49,570 nucleotides of DNA, from the NCBI GenBank assembly GCA_009691245.1, contig SHUM01000023.1, positions 1 to 49,570 on the forward strand, given 5' to 3'. The notes under the pieces were generated by a model that had not been told where the DNA came from, ran no database searches, and saw nothing but the letters and a program-made list of their open reading frames with translations. Origin of the DNA: Acidobacteriota bacterium. GTDB taxonomy: Bacteria > Acidobacteriota > Terriglobia > 2-12-FULL-54-10. The translations under genes were made by a program, and so were the position numbers. How positions within the stretch are numbered: position 1 is the stretch's first letter; each line of letters starts with the position of its first letter. Positions 9,812 to 17,340 of this stretch are shown here, piece after piece.

Positions 9812-11521
9812 TCAGAATCCACCCTGCGCGGCGGCGTACATCTTCTGCCCGCCGACGTAGGTGGCCAGTGGACGAATCTTCAGTATTTCTTCTTCCGGTA
9901 CAGTCATGATGTCCGCGGAAAGAATCACAAAGTCGGCAAGTTTGCCCGCTTCGATGGAACCCTTTAGGTCTTCCTCAAATGTCATGTAGGCGTTGTTGAC
10001 GGTGGAGACGCGTAGCGCCTCAGCCCGGCTAATTTTCTGCCGCATACCGGCCAGGGCTCCACGCTCGCTGCGCCGCGACACATAGAAATAGATATTCAGG
10101 AATGGATTCGCCTCATTGGATTGTCCCGGAAAATCGCTGCCCGTGGAGACGACCAATTTTTTGTCGAGCATCTCGCGCATAGGGACCACGCGGTCCGCTC
10201 GCGTCTGGCCATAAGTGCGGACGTTGCCCTCGTATCCACGGTAGGGTTGAATCTGCGCCGAGACCACCACTCCCAGTCGCGCCATGCGGTCCATTTGATC
10301 GGGATTCACCATCGGGATATGCTCGACCACCCAGCGGCGCCCGATGATGGAGCGCTCGGCGTTGGCTGCTTCATAGGCGTCCAGCACGGCGTCGAGCGCG
10401 CGGTCGCCGGAGATGTGAATCGCGGGTCGCCAACCGTTTTGATTGACCGCAAGCATCGCCTCGCGGACCTGTTCCGGCGTGATGCGCATTGCACCCGAAC
10501 CACCGTCGGGCGGCTGCAAATGCGGCTCGCGCGTCCAGGCTGTCGCGCCACCGGCATCCACCGCTAACTCGCTCACGGAGTCCAGCCGCAGCCACTCATC
10601 CCCGAAGCCTGGTCCTACGCCCCATGGTGATAAGATTTCATCCATGCGATTCCAGTCGGCGACGGTTACATCGATGCCCATGCTGATGCGCATCTTCAGC
10701 CTGCCGGCGCGGCGCGCATCCTGATAGGCGCGCATTGCTTCCGGCGTCATCTCCACTTCACGCATGCTGGTGATGCCCATTGACAGATTGCGCGCCTGCA
10801 TCGTTTCCAGGACCCGCTGCTGCAGCTCGCGCGCAGGGGAAGGGATGATGCGCGGCAGCACGGCGTTGACCATTCCGGGCGGACCGATCTGTCCGGTTGG
10901 CTCGCCGTTCTGATCCATCGGCACTTCGACGCCCGCAATCATTTTGGTTTCGCGCGTGATGCCCGCAGCGCGCAGGGCGGCGGAGTTCAGAAAAGCATCG
11001 CCGCGAGCGCGCATGACCACCAGTGGACGATCCGGCGCCACTTGATCCAACTCGGCTCGCGTCGGGGCGCGATGTTCCGCGAGACCCTCTTCCGTCCACC
11101 CGATAGTGGCAATGATCGGCTCGCCGGTCCGGGCGGTCGCGATCGCCGCCCGTATCCTGCTGAACATTTCACCAAGTGACTGGATTCCCTTCATGCTCAC
11201 GCCGCGCTGCTCGATCATGCCGCCGATATAGGAGTGATTGTGGTTGTCCATTAATCCGGGAATCACCGTGCGTCCGCGCAGATCGGTCTGCCGCGTTTGC
11301 GCGCCAGCCAGCTTGCGAATTTCGGTGGTACTGCCCACTGCGAAAAATCGGTCGCTGCGGATTGCGAATGCCTCATGAACGCGGTCAGACGAATCCACCG
11401 TTACCACTTTCCCGTTGTAGAAAATTTCGTCAGGGACAAGAGGCGACTGCTGCGCGGCGGCGCCCCTCGCGCTCAACGTCAGAGCTGCCAGTAGGATGAA
11501 ATAAATTGGGGAATATCGCAT
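9812..11521 (-). CDS. Exported amidohydrolase family 3 protein (YtcJ-like)
   Basis: This is a metal-dependent hydrolase of the amidohydrolase_3 group, probably cleaving C-N bonds of an unknown amide. The product (569 aa) begins with a signal peptide (MRYSPIYFILLAALTLSA, then AAAQ), so it should act outside the cytoplasm. Family features seen are the N-terminal beta segment (IFYNGKVVTVD), the metal-binding HNH in VIPGLMDNHNHS, the HISGDRALD and VVEHIPM segments, STGSDFPG, and the C-terminal KLADFVILSADIMTVPEEEI. The ATG at 11521 was chosen because the signal peptide begins there and GAGG lies at ribosome-site distance. An ATG ten codons upstream would add a non-hydrophobic stretch. It is convergent with the kinase gene. 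Confidence 0.9.
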   Translation of the reverse strand: MRYSPIYFILLAALTLSARGAAAQQSPLVPDEIFYNGKVVTVDSSDRVHEAFAIRSDRFFAVGSTTEIRKLAGAQTRQTDLRGRTVIPGLMDNHNHSYIGGMIEQRGVSMKGIQSLGEMFSRIRAAIATARTGEPIIATIGWTEEGLAEHRAPTRAELDQVAPDRPLVVMRARGDAFLNSAALRAAGITRETKMIAGVEVPMDQNGEPTGQIGPPGMVNAVLPRIIPSPARELQQRVLETMQARNLSMGITSMREVEMTPEAMRAYQDARRAGRLKMRISMGIDVTVADWNRMDEILSPWGVGPGFGDEWLRLDSVSELAVDAGGATAWTREPHLQPPDGGSGAMRITPEQVREAMLAVNQNGWRPAIHISGDRALDAVLDAYEAANAERSIIGRRWVVEHIPMVNPDQMDRMARLGVVVSAQIQPYRGYEGNVRTYGQTRADRVVPMREMLDKKLVVSTGSDFPGQSNEANPFLNIYFYVSRRSERGALAGMRQKISRAEALRVSTVNNAYMTFEEDLKGSIEAGKLADFVILSADIMTVPEEEILKIRPLATYVGGQKMYAAAQGGF

Positions 11522-11705
11522 CGGCTCGACCTCGAAAAGAAATGGTTCCAATGAATTCGATCATGTTACTACGAAATGCAACCACCCACCACAAACCAAC
11601 CGGTGGATAACTTCTTATCATCCTGTTCGAATGGGCTATGACGGGCATATAGTGGCCCGGTCCTGGTAGACCCCAACGGTGTCCGCGCCGAGAGGTGAGG
11701 AGATT

Positions 11706-13349
11706 ATGAGTTCGACGAAGAAAATGCGTACTTGGAAAAAATGGCTGCTGAGGTTCTGCATTGCGTTCACGGTGGTCATCGCCGTCCTTGGGGTCCTCGG
11801 CTATCAGGCCGCGATGCGCATTGAGCCATTCATTCGCGAGCAGACCGCGCTCTATCTCAGGCAACGCTTCGATAGCGAGGTGGAGATCGGCCGGTTCGAT
11901 GTGGGGATGTCGTCGCCGCTGAGTTGGCCGGTAGATTGGAGAAATCTGTGGCGCATGATCGCCGAGCGCGGGCGCGTCGGGCGCGTGGCCATCGACATCA
12001 GCGATATCGCGCTGCGGCACAAGGGTCGCCGCGATCTGCCAGCCCTGCTGGCGATGAAGAAACTTTCCTTTGTCGTCAATGTCGATGACGTACTGAGCGA
12101 GCCGCCCCGCATCCGTCTCATTCTGATCGACGGCATCAATATTAATATCCCGCCGAAAGGCGAGCGGCCTGGATTTTCCGCCGGAAACGCGCCGCCGGTC
12201 GAGTCTGCGCCGCCAACCACTAAGGCTCCCACTGTAGTCATCGATCAGGTGGTGATCTCCAATGCCAACCTGAAACTGCTGCCGCGAAACCAACGCAAGC
12301 CACCGCTTGAGTTTGACATTCAACGCATCCGACTCGATGGCGCATGGCCCGGCCTGCCATTTGTTTACGACGCATCGTTAGTAAACGCCAAGCCGCCCGG
12401 CCAGATCGAGAGCAGCGGAAAGTTTGGTCCCTGGGTGGCGGACGAGCCGGGCGAGTCGGCTATCGAAGGCGAGTACATTTTCCAGAATGCCGACTTGGGC
12501 GTCTTCAAGGGTGTTGCGGGAATCCTCAACTCAACTGGAACGTTCCGGGGCCAGTTGAATCGAATCATCGCCGATGGTGAGACCGATACGCCGGATTTCC
12601 GTCTGACTTCGAGCGGCAATGCCATGCCGCTGCACACAAAATTCCATGCGGTTATTGATGGCACCAACGGCAACACCGCGCTGGAGCCGGTCGAGGCGCT
12701 ACTGGGCAAAACCAAGTTCACCGCGCGCGGCAGCGTGGACCGTGATCCGGACAAGTCGGCTCGCAGCATGCTGTTCTACGTGCTGATGAAGGATGGGCGT
12801 GTGGACGACGTTCTGCGCCTGGCCATGAAGGGCGATAAGACCATGCTCACCGGCGGCATGAATCTCGATATGTGCCTGCACATCCTTCCGGAGTCTGGCG
12901 ACCTGGCGGATCGGCTCAATCTGAGCGGAACCTTCGAGCTGGTGTCGGCTTCGTTCATGTCGGATCAGGTGCAGCAGAAGATCGATGAGTTGAGCCGCAA
13001 GGGGCAGGGCCGTCCCAAGGACACGGCCATCACCAATGTTGCGTCTAATTTCTACGGAGACTTCATACTCGATAAAGGGGTCTTTGATCTGCACCGCCTG
13101 GAGTTTGATGTGCCGGGCGCGCTGGTGCAACTCAACGGAAATTATTTGTTCGAAACCGAGGCGATCGATTTCCACGGACAGCTTCGCCTACAGGCGAAAC
13201 TTTCCAAGACACAGACGGGCTGGAAACGCATTCTGCTTACGCCGGTGGATCCGTTCTTCTCCAAAGAGGGCGCCGGGACACTGCTGAATATTCAGGTTGT
13301 CGGCACCCGCAGCGCGCCGCAGTTCGGTCTGGATAAAGCGAAGAAGTAG
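11706..13349 (+). CDS. AsmA-like membrane-anchored periplasmic protein
   Basis: The protein (547 aa) has one N-terminal transmembrane helix (WLLRFCIAFTVVIAVLGVLGY), followed by a long beta-rich periplasmic region that resembles AsmA/TamB-type bridge proteins. It shows repeated short beta strands, a central MPLHTKFHAVIDGTNGNTALEP segment reminiscent of AsmA-like DUFs, and a C-terminal barrel-like part (LRLQAKLSKTQTG). Such proteins are linked to phospholipid transport and envelope integrity, but that role is inferred here. The start at 11706 follows GAGGAG. A GTG at 11679 is in frame but lacks a ribosome site. The downstream VOC gene starts only 21 bp after the stop, so the two may be co-transcribed. 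Confidence 0.7.
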   Translation: MSSTKKMRTWKKWLLRFCIAFTVVIAVLGVLGYQAAMRIEPFIREQTALYLRQRFDSEVEIGRFDVGMSSPLSWPVDWRNLWRMIAERGRVGRVAIDISDIALRHKGRRDLPALLAMKKLSFVVNVDDVLSEPPRIRLILIDGININIPPKGERPGFSAGNAPPVESAPPTTKAPTVVIDQVVISNANLKLLPRNQRKPPLEFDIQRIRLDGAWPGLPFVYDASLVNAKPPGQIESSGKFGPWVADEPGESAIEGEYIFQNADLGVFKGVAGILNSTGTFRGQLNRIIADGETDTPDFRLTSSGNAMPLHTKFHAVIDGTNGNTALEPVEALLGKTKFTARGSVDRDPDKSARSMLFYVLMKDGRVDDVLRLAMKGDKTMLTGGMNLDMCLHILPESGDLADRLNLSGTFELVSASFMSDQVQQKIDELSRKGQGRPKDTAITNVASNFYGDFILDKGVFDLHRLEFDVPGALVQLNGNYLFETEAIDFHGQLRLQAKLSKTQTGWKRILLTPVDPFFSKEGAGTLLNIQVVGTRSAPQFGLDKAKK

Positions 13350-13370
13350 ACGGAGTTCAGGAGGAAAACC

Positions 13371-13742
13371 ATGCAGAAGGCAATCAATTGGTTCGAAATT
13401 CCGGCGAGTGATTTTGATCGCGCTGTTAAGTTTTACGAAACAATCTTCCAGGAAAAGTTGAACGTCATGAATCTCGGTGCGACGAAGCTGGCCATGTTTC
13501 AAGTGGACTGGTCCAAATCAACCGGGGGCGCCATCGCGGCGGGGCGTGGTTTTGAGCCCAGCCAGAACGGGACCAAGGTTTACCTGAGCGGCGGTGAAGA
13601 CCTGAGTGGTGTGCTCGGCCGCGTGGAGGAGGCCGGCGGAAAGATCGTCGTGCCCAAGACGCAGATCACGCCCGAGGTCGGATACATGGCCGCCTTCATT
13701 GACACGGAAGGCAACTGGGTCGGCCTGCACTCACCCCAATAG
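13371..13742 (+). CDS. VOC (glyoxalase/bleomycin-resistance fold) family protein
   Basis: This is a small one-domain vicinal-oxygen-chelate protein (123 aa). It contains the hallmark opening INWFEIPASDFDRAVKFYETIF, the TGGAIAAG strand and the closing YMAAFIDTEGNWVGLHSP, which carry the usual beta-alpha-beta-beta-beta repeats. The substrate is unknown; many relatives of this short type are annotated only as VOC family proteins. The ATG follows CAGGAGGAAAACC, a strong ribosome site. It sits 21 bp behind the AsmA-like gene. Confidence 0.88.
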   Translation: MQKAINWFEIPASDFDRAVKFYETIFQEKLNVMNLGATKLAMFQVDWSKSTGGAIAAGRGFEPSQNGTKVYLSGGEDLSGVLGRVEEAGGKIVVPKTQITPEVGYMAAFIDTEGNWVGLHSPQ

Positions 13743-13957
13743 CCAAACCCCAATTCAAGCCAGAAAGTTGCGCCGCTGCTCTACGCCGGTTTTTTAGAGG
13801 TACGCCGGCGTGTGCCCCCGATGCCTTGAGGCAACCCTTTTTCCAATCCGCCGCTCCAATGTATACGTAATGGTTAGTGAGAGGTGAAATCGTCCCCCTA
13901 GAGAATCAGGGTATCGCCAATCGAAAATACGAAGTCAGAAAATGGAGGAAGGTAGAC

Positions 13958-14512
13958 ATGAAAAAGCAGAATCGATTGTTTTTGGCAGCGGCACTGGCCG
14001 CGCTGGTACTGGCGGCGGGGACCGTTACAAATTCGATGGCCGCGTCCGCCGGACCGCAGGCCACCGCCGGCTCCACACTCGGTGATCAGGTCCGCAAGGA
14101 GCTGAACAAGCTTCCGTTCATCACCGTGTTCGATCGCATGGATTATGAAGTCACTGGCGACACCGTCCGCCTGACCGGACAAGTAACCAAGCCGTGGCAC
14201 AAGAGCGACGCCGAGAAGCTGGTGAAACGTCTGGAGGGCGTAACCACAGTCGTCAACGAAATCGAAGTTCTGCCGCTCTCGCGCTTCGATGACCAGGTGC
14301 GCATGGCCGCCTATCGCGCGCTCTTCCACAGCAACAGCTCGCTGCAGCACTATCGTATCGGCTCAAACGCCCCGATCCGCATCATCGTTCGCAACGGGCA
14401 TATTTCACTGGAAGGGTTTGTCGGCAGCCAGTTCGATAAGACCATGGCGGAGGTGCTGGCGCGGCACGTGCCGAATGCCTTCTCGGTAACCAACAATCTG
14501 AAGATTGGCTGA
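13958..14512 (+). CDS. Exported protein with two BON domains
   Basis: The protein (184 aa) has a signal peptide (FLAAALAALVLAAGTV, then SMAAS) and two BON domains. The first covers about residues 45-110 (VTGDTVRLTGQVTKPWHKSDAEKL, then GVTTVVNEIEVLP) and the second about 115-184 (IRIIVRNGHISLEGFVGS, then VTNNLKIG). BON proteins bind phospholipid membranes and are periplasmic, often stress-related (OsmY type). The ATG was placed after GGAGGAAGG at about 13944-13952. A longer in-frame reading from 13877 would hide the signal peptide. A clear intrinsic terminator follows at 14542. Confidence 0.88.
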   Translation: MKKQNRLFLAAALAALVLAAGTVTNSMAASAGPQATAGSTLGDQVRKELNKLPFITVFDRMDYEVTGDTVRLTGQVTKPWHKSDAEKLVKRLEGVTTVVNEIEVLPLSRFDDQVRMAAYRALFHSNSSLQHYRIGSNAPIRIIVRNGHISLEGFVGSQFDKTMAEVLARHVPNAFSVTNNLKIG

Positions 14513-14541
14513 CGCGATCCTCTCCGTCACGGTCAGTCAGC

Positions 14542-14582
14542 AAAAAAGCCACGGCGTCCCATTCGGGCGCTGTGGCTTTTTG
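14542..14582 (+). terminator. Intrinsic terminator after the BON gene
   Basis: The arms AAAAAGCCACGGCG and CGCTGTGGCTTTTT form a long hairpin with an A-rich left and T-rich right flank, 30 bp after the BON stop codon. The A and T tracts allow function in both directions. Confidence 0.85.
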
Positions 14583-14623
14583 CGTTTGGGTTTTAGCCCG
14601 TCCTTACCTTTGGTGTATAGAAA

Positions 14624-14723
14624 TCAGAGCCCCGACCGCCAGGGAGGAGGCACGTCTACCGAAGATCGCACCGAATATCACAGGCCGTTGAAGGTGCCCC
14701 CTCCCTGGCGGTCGGGGCTCTGA
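14624..14723. repeat. Palindromic element A (CAGAGCC family)
   Basis: This is a 100-bp inverted repeat. Both ends read TCAGAGCCCCGACCGCCAGG (right end inverted), around a ~45-bp core. The core, including GGCCGTTGAA next to GTGCCCCCTC, is shared with element B at 33948-34085, so these are true dispersed copies rather than chance hairpins. Confidence 0.85.
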
Positions 14724-14755
14724 TAGACCAACTGCAAGAATGGTCTGCATTACTT

Positions 14756-15265
14756 TTATTTGCGAACGTGAGAGACGCTCAACGGTGTGGGGCCGCGTAG
14801 TGTCTGGAACACCACACAATAGCGTTCGGTGAGTTCCACCATCTTGGCCAGTTGCTCGTCCGGCGCGTCCGAGTCGATCTCAAAGCGCAGGCGGATGTTG
14901 GCCAGTCCAACCGGAGATTCCTTCGAGACGCCGAGTGTTCCGCGCGCATCCCAGTCCCCCTCGGCCACCACCACGGCGTCGCGCAGTGGAATGTCCAGCG
15001 CAGTCGAGACGGCTTTCATGGTGACGCCAGCGCAGGCCGCCAGCGCTTCCAACAACATGTCGCCGGAGCAGACGTAGCTGCCATCGCCACCAGTAACTGG
15101 ATGCAGTCCCACCGCCACCATCGCCTTCCCGGTCTCCACTTTACAGGCGATGCCGTCGCTGTCCAGCCGGCTGCGCGCCGAGAGCGTAACGATCGCGCTG
15201 GACGGTTCTTCCTTGTATTTGTTTTTCAGCGGCGCTTGTAGCGCGCGCAATTCATCTTTGTTCAT
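14756..15265 (-). CDS. OsmC-family protein
   Basis: This is an OsmC/Ohr-fold protein (169 aa) that would reduce organic hydroperoxides or bind small thiols through two cysteines. Both conserved Cys sites are visible: ALAACAGVTMKAV in the middle and ERYCVVFQTLRG near the C terminus. It also has the GDGSYVCSGDMLLEAL segment. The ATG beginning NKDELRALQ was chosen; a longer version would run into the end of the upstream gene. No Shine-Dalgarno is visible, but TATAAT lies 6 bp before the ATG, hinting at a leaderless transcript. It is downstream of the ECF sigma factor and GIDE-like genes on the same strand, which suggests a role in the same stress response. Confidence 0.88.
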   Translation of the reverse strand: MNKDELRALQAPLKNKYKEEPSSAIVTLSARSRLDSDGIACKVETGKAMVAVGLHPVTGGDGSYVCSGDMLLEALAACAGVTMKAVSTALDIPLRDAVVVAEGDWDARGTLGVSKESPVGLANIRLRFEIDSDAPDEQLAKMVELTERYCVVFQTLRGPTPLSVSHVRK

Positions 15266-15271
15266 CTTTTT

Positions 15272-15277
15272 ATTATA
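15272..15277 (-). promoter_or_regulatory. TATAAT box just upstream of the OsmC-family gene
   Basis: A perfect TATAAT sits 6 nt before the ATG on the minus strand, the spacing expected if transcription starts at the A of the start codon. No good -35 element was found. Confidence 0.4.
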
Positions 15278-15341
15278 GGTGAATTTAGGGTAAAGCGCGG
15301 AACGCACATCAGCCCGATTCGCGGCCACATGCTTGAGTCGG

Positions 15342-16370
15342 CTAACCGCCGCCGCTTTCAAAGACGCACGAGAGGATCAACACGACGCTGATCGCCAGGC
15401 AGACCAGCGCCATCTTGGCGGTTTTGTGCGATTTCTTGCGCACCCTGCCATGCACTTGATCGGGCGTTCCCTCGCCGATAAGGAAGGTGTCGTCGGGATG
15501 CTCCTTGCGGATGACGATGGGGTAGGCCCATTGCGATCCGGGCGGCGATTCAAACGCGGGACCAATCACGTACACCGGATCGCCCGGCAGCAGACTCTCT
15601 TCCGTGACGCGAAGTTTGTCTTTACCCACATTTTTGGCGATCTCCCTGGCGCGCCGCAGGCGTTGCTCGGCCTCGGTGATCTGCGGTTGAGCGGTGCCCG
15701 GATCAATATGCGGTTCAATACCGTTCTGGCGCATTTTCTCGCGCAGGACGGGATCATTGATGATGGTGGCCAGCCGCTCATGCCCCGTCTGGACCCCCTC
15801 GCGCATCCAGCCGGGAAGGCTCTCCAATCCCGTTCGTTTCAGGGCAAGCTCGTAGTGTAGATCGCGTATCCGCGCCTCCAGCCCTTCGCCGGTCCAGCTC
15901 AGGCTGCTCAGAAAATCGCGCTGACTTTCGGGCGGATTCCACTTCTCGCCCGTGGTGAGTGTCAGGTCCGAGAGCAGTTGGAACTCGGCTTTCTCCGGGA
16001 CCACCCAGACGCGCCCGCTGGCGTCCTCCACGAAAAACGGGACTGACTGCTGATCCCGCAACTCCGTTTCCCAATCTTGTTCAGATTGTTTTTCGTTGTA
16101 GACCTCCACGAAGCTGCGTGTAACCAGGCAGTTCAGTCCGAGCACGGCGCTCTTGACCGTCGCGGCGCCCACGGCGCGTCCCGCCACCTGTACCATGCCT
16201 TCCTGAATCTGCGCCACTGGCGTTACTGCCAGCCTGGAGGCCAGCTTCGCCGGGTAACGCTCTTTCCGGGAAACGTAGAAAAGCGCGGCGGCGAAGACCA
16301 GGAAGATTGCTCCACCGGTGAGGCCTTCGCAAGTTAGCAAATAATTCTCCTTGACCTGCCGGCTAGCCAC
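15342..16370 (-). CDS. Two-helix membrane protein with GIDE-like domain
   Basis: The protein (342 aa) has a transmembrane helix at each end: GAIFLVFAAALFYV near residues 20-33 and MALVCLAISVVLILSCVF near the C terminus. The region between looks like the GIDE domain known from mitochondrial MUL1 and many bacterial membrane proteins: QEGMVQVAGRAV, then a conserved Cys in LNCLVTRSFVEVY, then PFFVEDASGRVWVVP. A helical middle section and a C-terminal DPVYVIGPAF and TFLIGEG section follow. The function in bacteria is unknown. It starts at GTG and overlaps the sigma factor stop by 8 bp, which implies translational coupling. Identification of the domain is from residue pattern only. Confidence 0.65.
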   Translation of the reverse strand: MASRQVKENYLLTCEGLTGGAIFLVFAAALFYVSRKERYPAKLASRLAVTPVAQIQEGMVQVAGRAVGAATVKSAVLGLNCLVTRSFVEVYNEKQSEQDWETELRDQQSVPFFVEDASGRVWVVPEKAEFQLLSDLTLTTGEKWNPPESQRDFLSSLSWTGEGLEARIRDLHYELALKRTGLESLPGWMREGVQTGHERLATIINDPVLREKMRQNGIEPHIDPGTAQPQITEAEQRLRRAREIAKNVGKDKLRVTEESLLPGDPVYVIGPAFESPPGSQWAYPIVIRKEHPDDTFLIGEGTPDQVHGRVRKKSHKTAKMALVCLAISVVLILSCVFESGGG

Positions 16371-17016
16371 ATTCCGCGATGGATTTGCAGTGGCAGTCGA
16401 GACAGCCGTGCTCGGCGCAAACGCCGCAGGCGCGTTCGATCTGCTGGCGCAGCGCCTGCCGCGCGCGATGCACGCGCACCGCCGCGTTGTTGGGGCTGAT
16501 ATCTTCCTGCGCGCTTAAATCCTTGAGCGAGCCTTCCTGTAGCTCCACGATCTCGATAGCGCGCCGATACTCCGGCTTGAGCAAATCCAGAAATTCGCGG
16601 AAACAGCCGCAGACTTCATGCTCCTCCGCTTCGGTCAAGGAAGCATTGCGCTCCCAATCTTCCGCCCAGCCATGCAGGGCGCGCTGCTCGGCGGCCTGAT
16701 GGCGGAAGTGGTCAATGACCGCATTGCGCAGCACGCGATAGAACCACGCCGTAGCCCTCTCCTCATTGCCGGGATCGCGGGGCAGATCGCTGCCACGCTC
16801 ACCAGCGCGCTCCATGCCGCGCACGAAGGCGTCCTGCAGGATGTCCTCGGCTACCTCGCGCGACCCCACGCGTTTCTCAACGAATGCGAGAAAACGCTGC
16901 TTGCCTTGCAGCAGCCGCGCCATGACCTCGGCGGGAACCGCTTCGCCGGGGGATCGACCGGGGGACAGGGAGGTCCCGGCAGACTGCGAATTGGTCGCTG
17001 GATTTCCAGACTTCAT
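16363..17016 (-). CDS. ECF sigma factor with metal-sensing Cys-rich tail (CorE/ECF44-like)
   Basis: This is an extracytoplasmic-function sigma factor (217 aa) with sigma2 (EDILQDAFVRGMERA, then ATAWFYRVLRNAVIDHFR) and sigma4 (KPEYRRAIEIVELQEGSLKDLS, then NNAAVRVHRARQAL). Two cysteine features are unusual for ordinary ECF proteins: a CXC pair at Cys136/Cys138 in the sigma2-sigma4 linker, and a C-terminal Cys-rich tail with Cys197, 200, 205, 208, 210 and 216. That combination is the hallmark of CorE/ECF44 sigma factors, in which copper or cadmium binding to the tail switches activity without an anti-sigma factor. No anti-sigma gene is seen here. The gene is divergent from a metallothionein gene, which fits metal control. 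The metal is not deducible from sequence. Confidence 0.9.
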   Translation of the reverse strand: MKSGNPATNSQSAGTSLSPGRSPGEAVPAEVMARLLQGKQRFLAFVEKRVGSREVAEDILQDAFVRGMERAGERGSDLPRDPGNEERATAWFYRVLRNAVIDHFRHQAAEQRALHGWAEDWERNASLTEAEEHEVCGCFREFLDLLKPEYRRAIEIVELQEGSLKDLSAQEDISPNNAAVRVHRARQALRQQIERACGVCAEHGCLDCHCKSIAECG

Positions 17017-17078
17017 GGCCTCAGCGTAACACGTTTTTTGTGGGCCGAATCACGCGAATGGGCCTGTAAACAGGCACT

Positions 17079-17107
17079 GTAATGTTTTTTTATCTGATCC
17101 GTCTAAT
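17079..17107 (+). promoter_or_regulatory. Candidate ECF-type promoter of the metallothionein gene
   Basis: TGTAATG (17079-17085) and CGTCTAAT (17100-17107) lie 14 bp apart, about 45 bp upstream of the metallothionein ATG. This resembles ECF -35/-10 pairs, whose -10 often contains CGTC. An inverted repeat CCTGT-AA-ACAGG lies just upstream at about 17063-17074. It is inferred by eye from the shape of ECF promoters. Confidence 0.35.
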
Positions 17108-17151
17108 AGGGTGGAAGCAATGATAATTACAACCAAACAGGAGGCTGAATC

Positions 17152-17280
17152 ATGGCAACTAAGAATCAATGCAAGTGCGATTGCTGCAAGAATTGCGACT
17201 GCGGCCCCGAGGGCTGCTCCTGCAAGTGCGATGGGAAGACGGGCTCATGCGCCTGCACTTGCAAATGCTGCTCCAAATAG
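17152..17280 (+). CDS. Bacterial metallothionein-like peptide (42 aa, 14 Cys)
   Basis: This is a tiny open reading frame of 42 codons with 14 cysteines (positions 7, 9, 11, 12, 15, 17, 22, 24, 26, 33, 35, 37, 39, 40), arranged as CXC and CC motifs spaced by Lys, Asp, Gly and Ser, with no aromatic residues. That composition is diagnostic of metallothionein, a cytoplasmic peptide that chelates Cu(I), Zn or Cd in thiolate clusters. AGGAGG at 17139-17144 is placed 7 bp before the ATG, so it should be well translated. It is transcribed divergently from the CorE-like sigma factor, 135 bp away. It is not one of the SmtA family (no zinc-finger-like His/Cys pattern) and looks closer to the short Cys-rich copper-binding type. 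It is easy to miss because of its size. Confidence 0.88.
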   Translation: MATKNQCKCDCCKNCDCGPEGCSCKCDGKTGSCACTCKCCSK

Positions 17281-17340
17281 GAGCCGTGGCCAGTTGATGA
17301 GAATGCTGCCAGGTTTGCGGCACGACTCCCGGAGTAGTAT

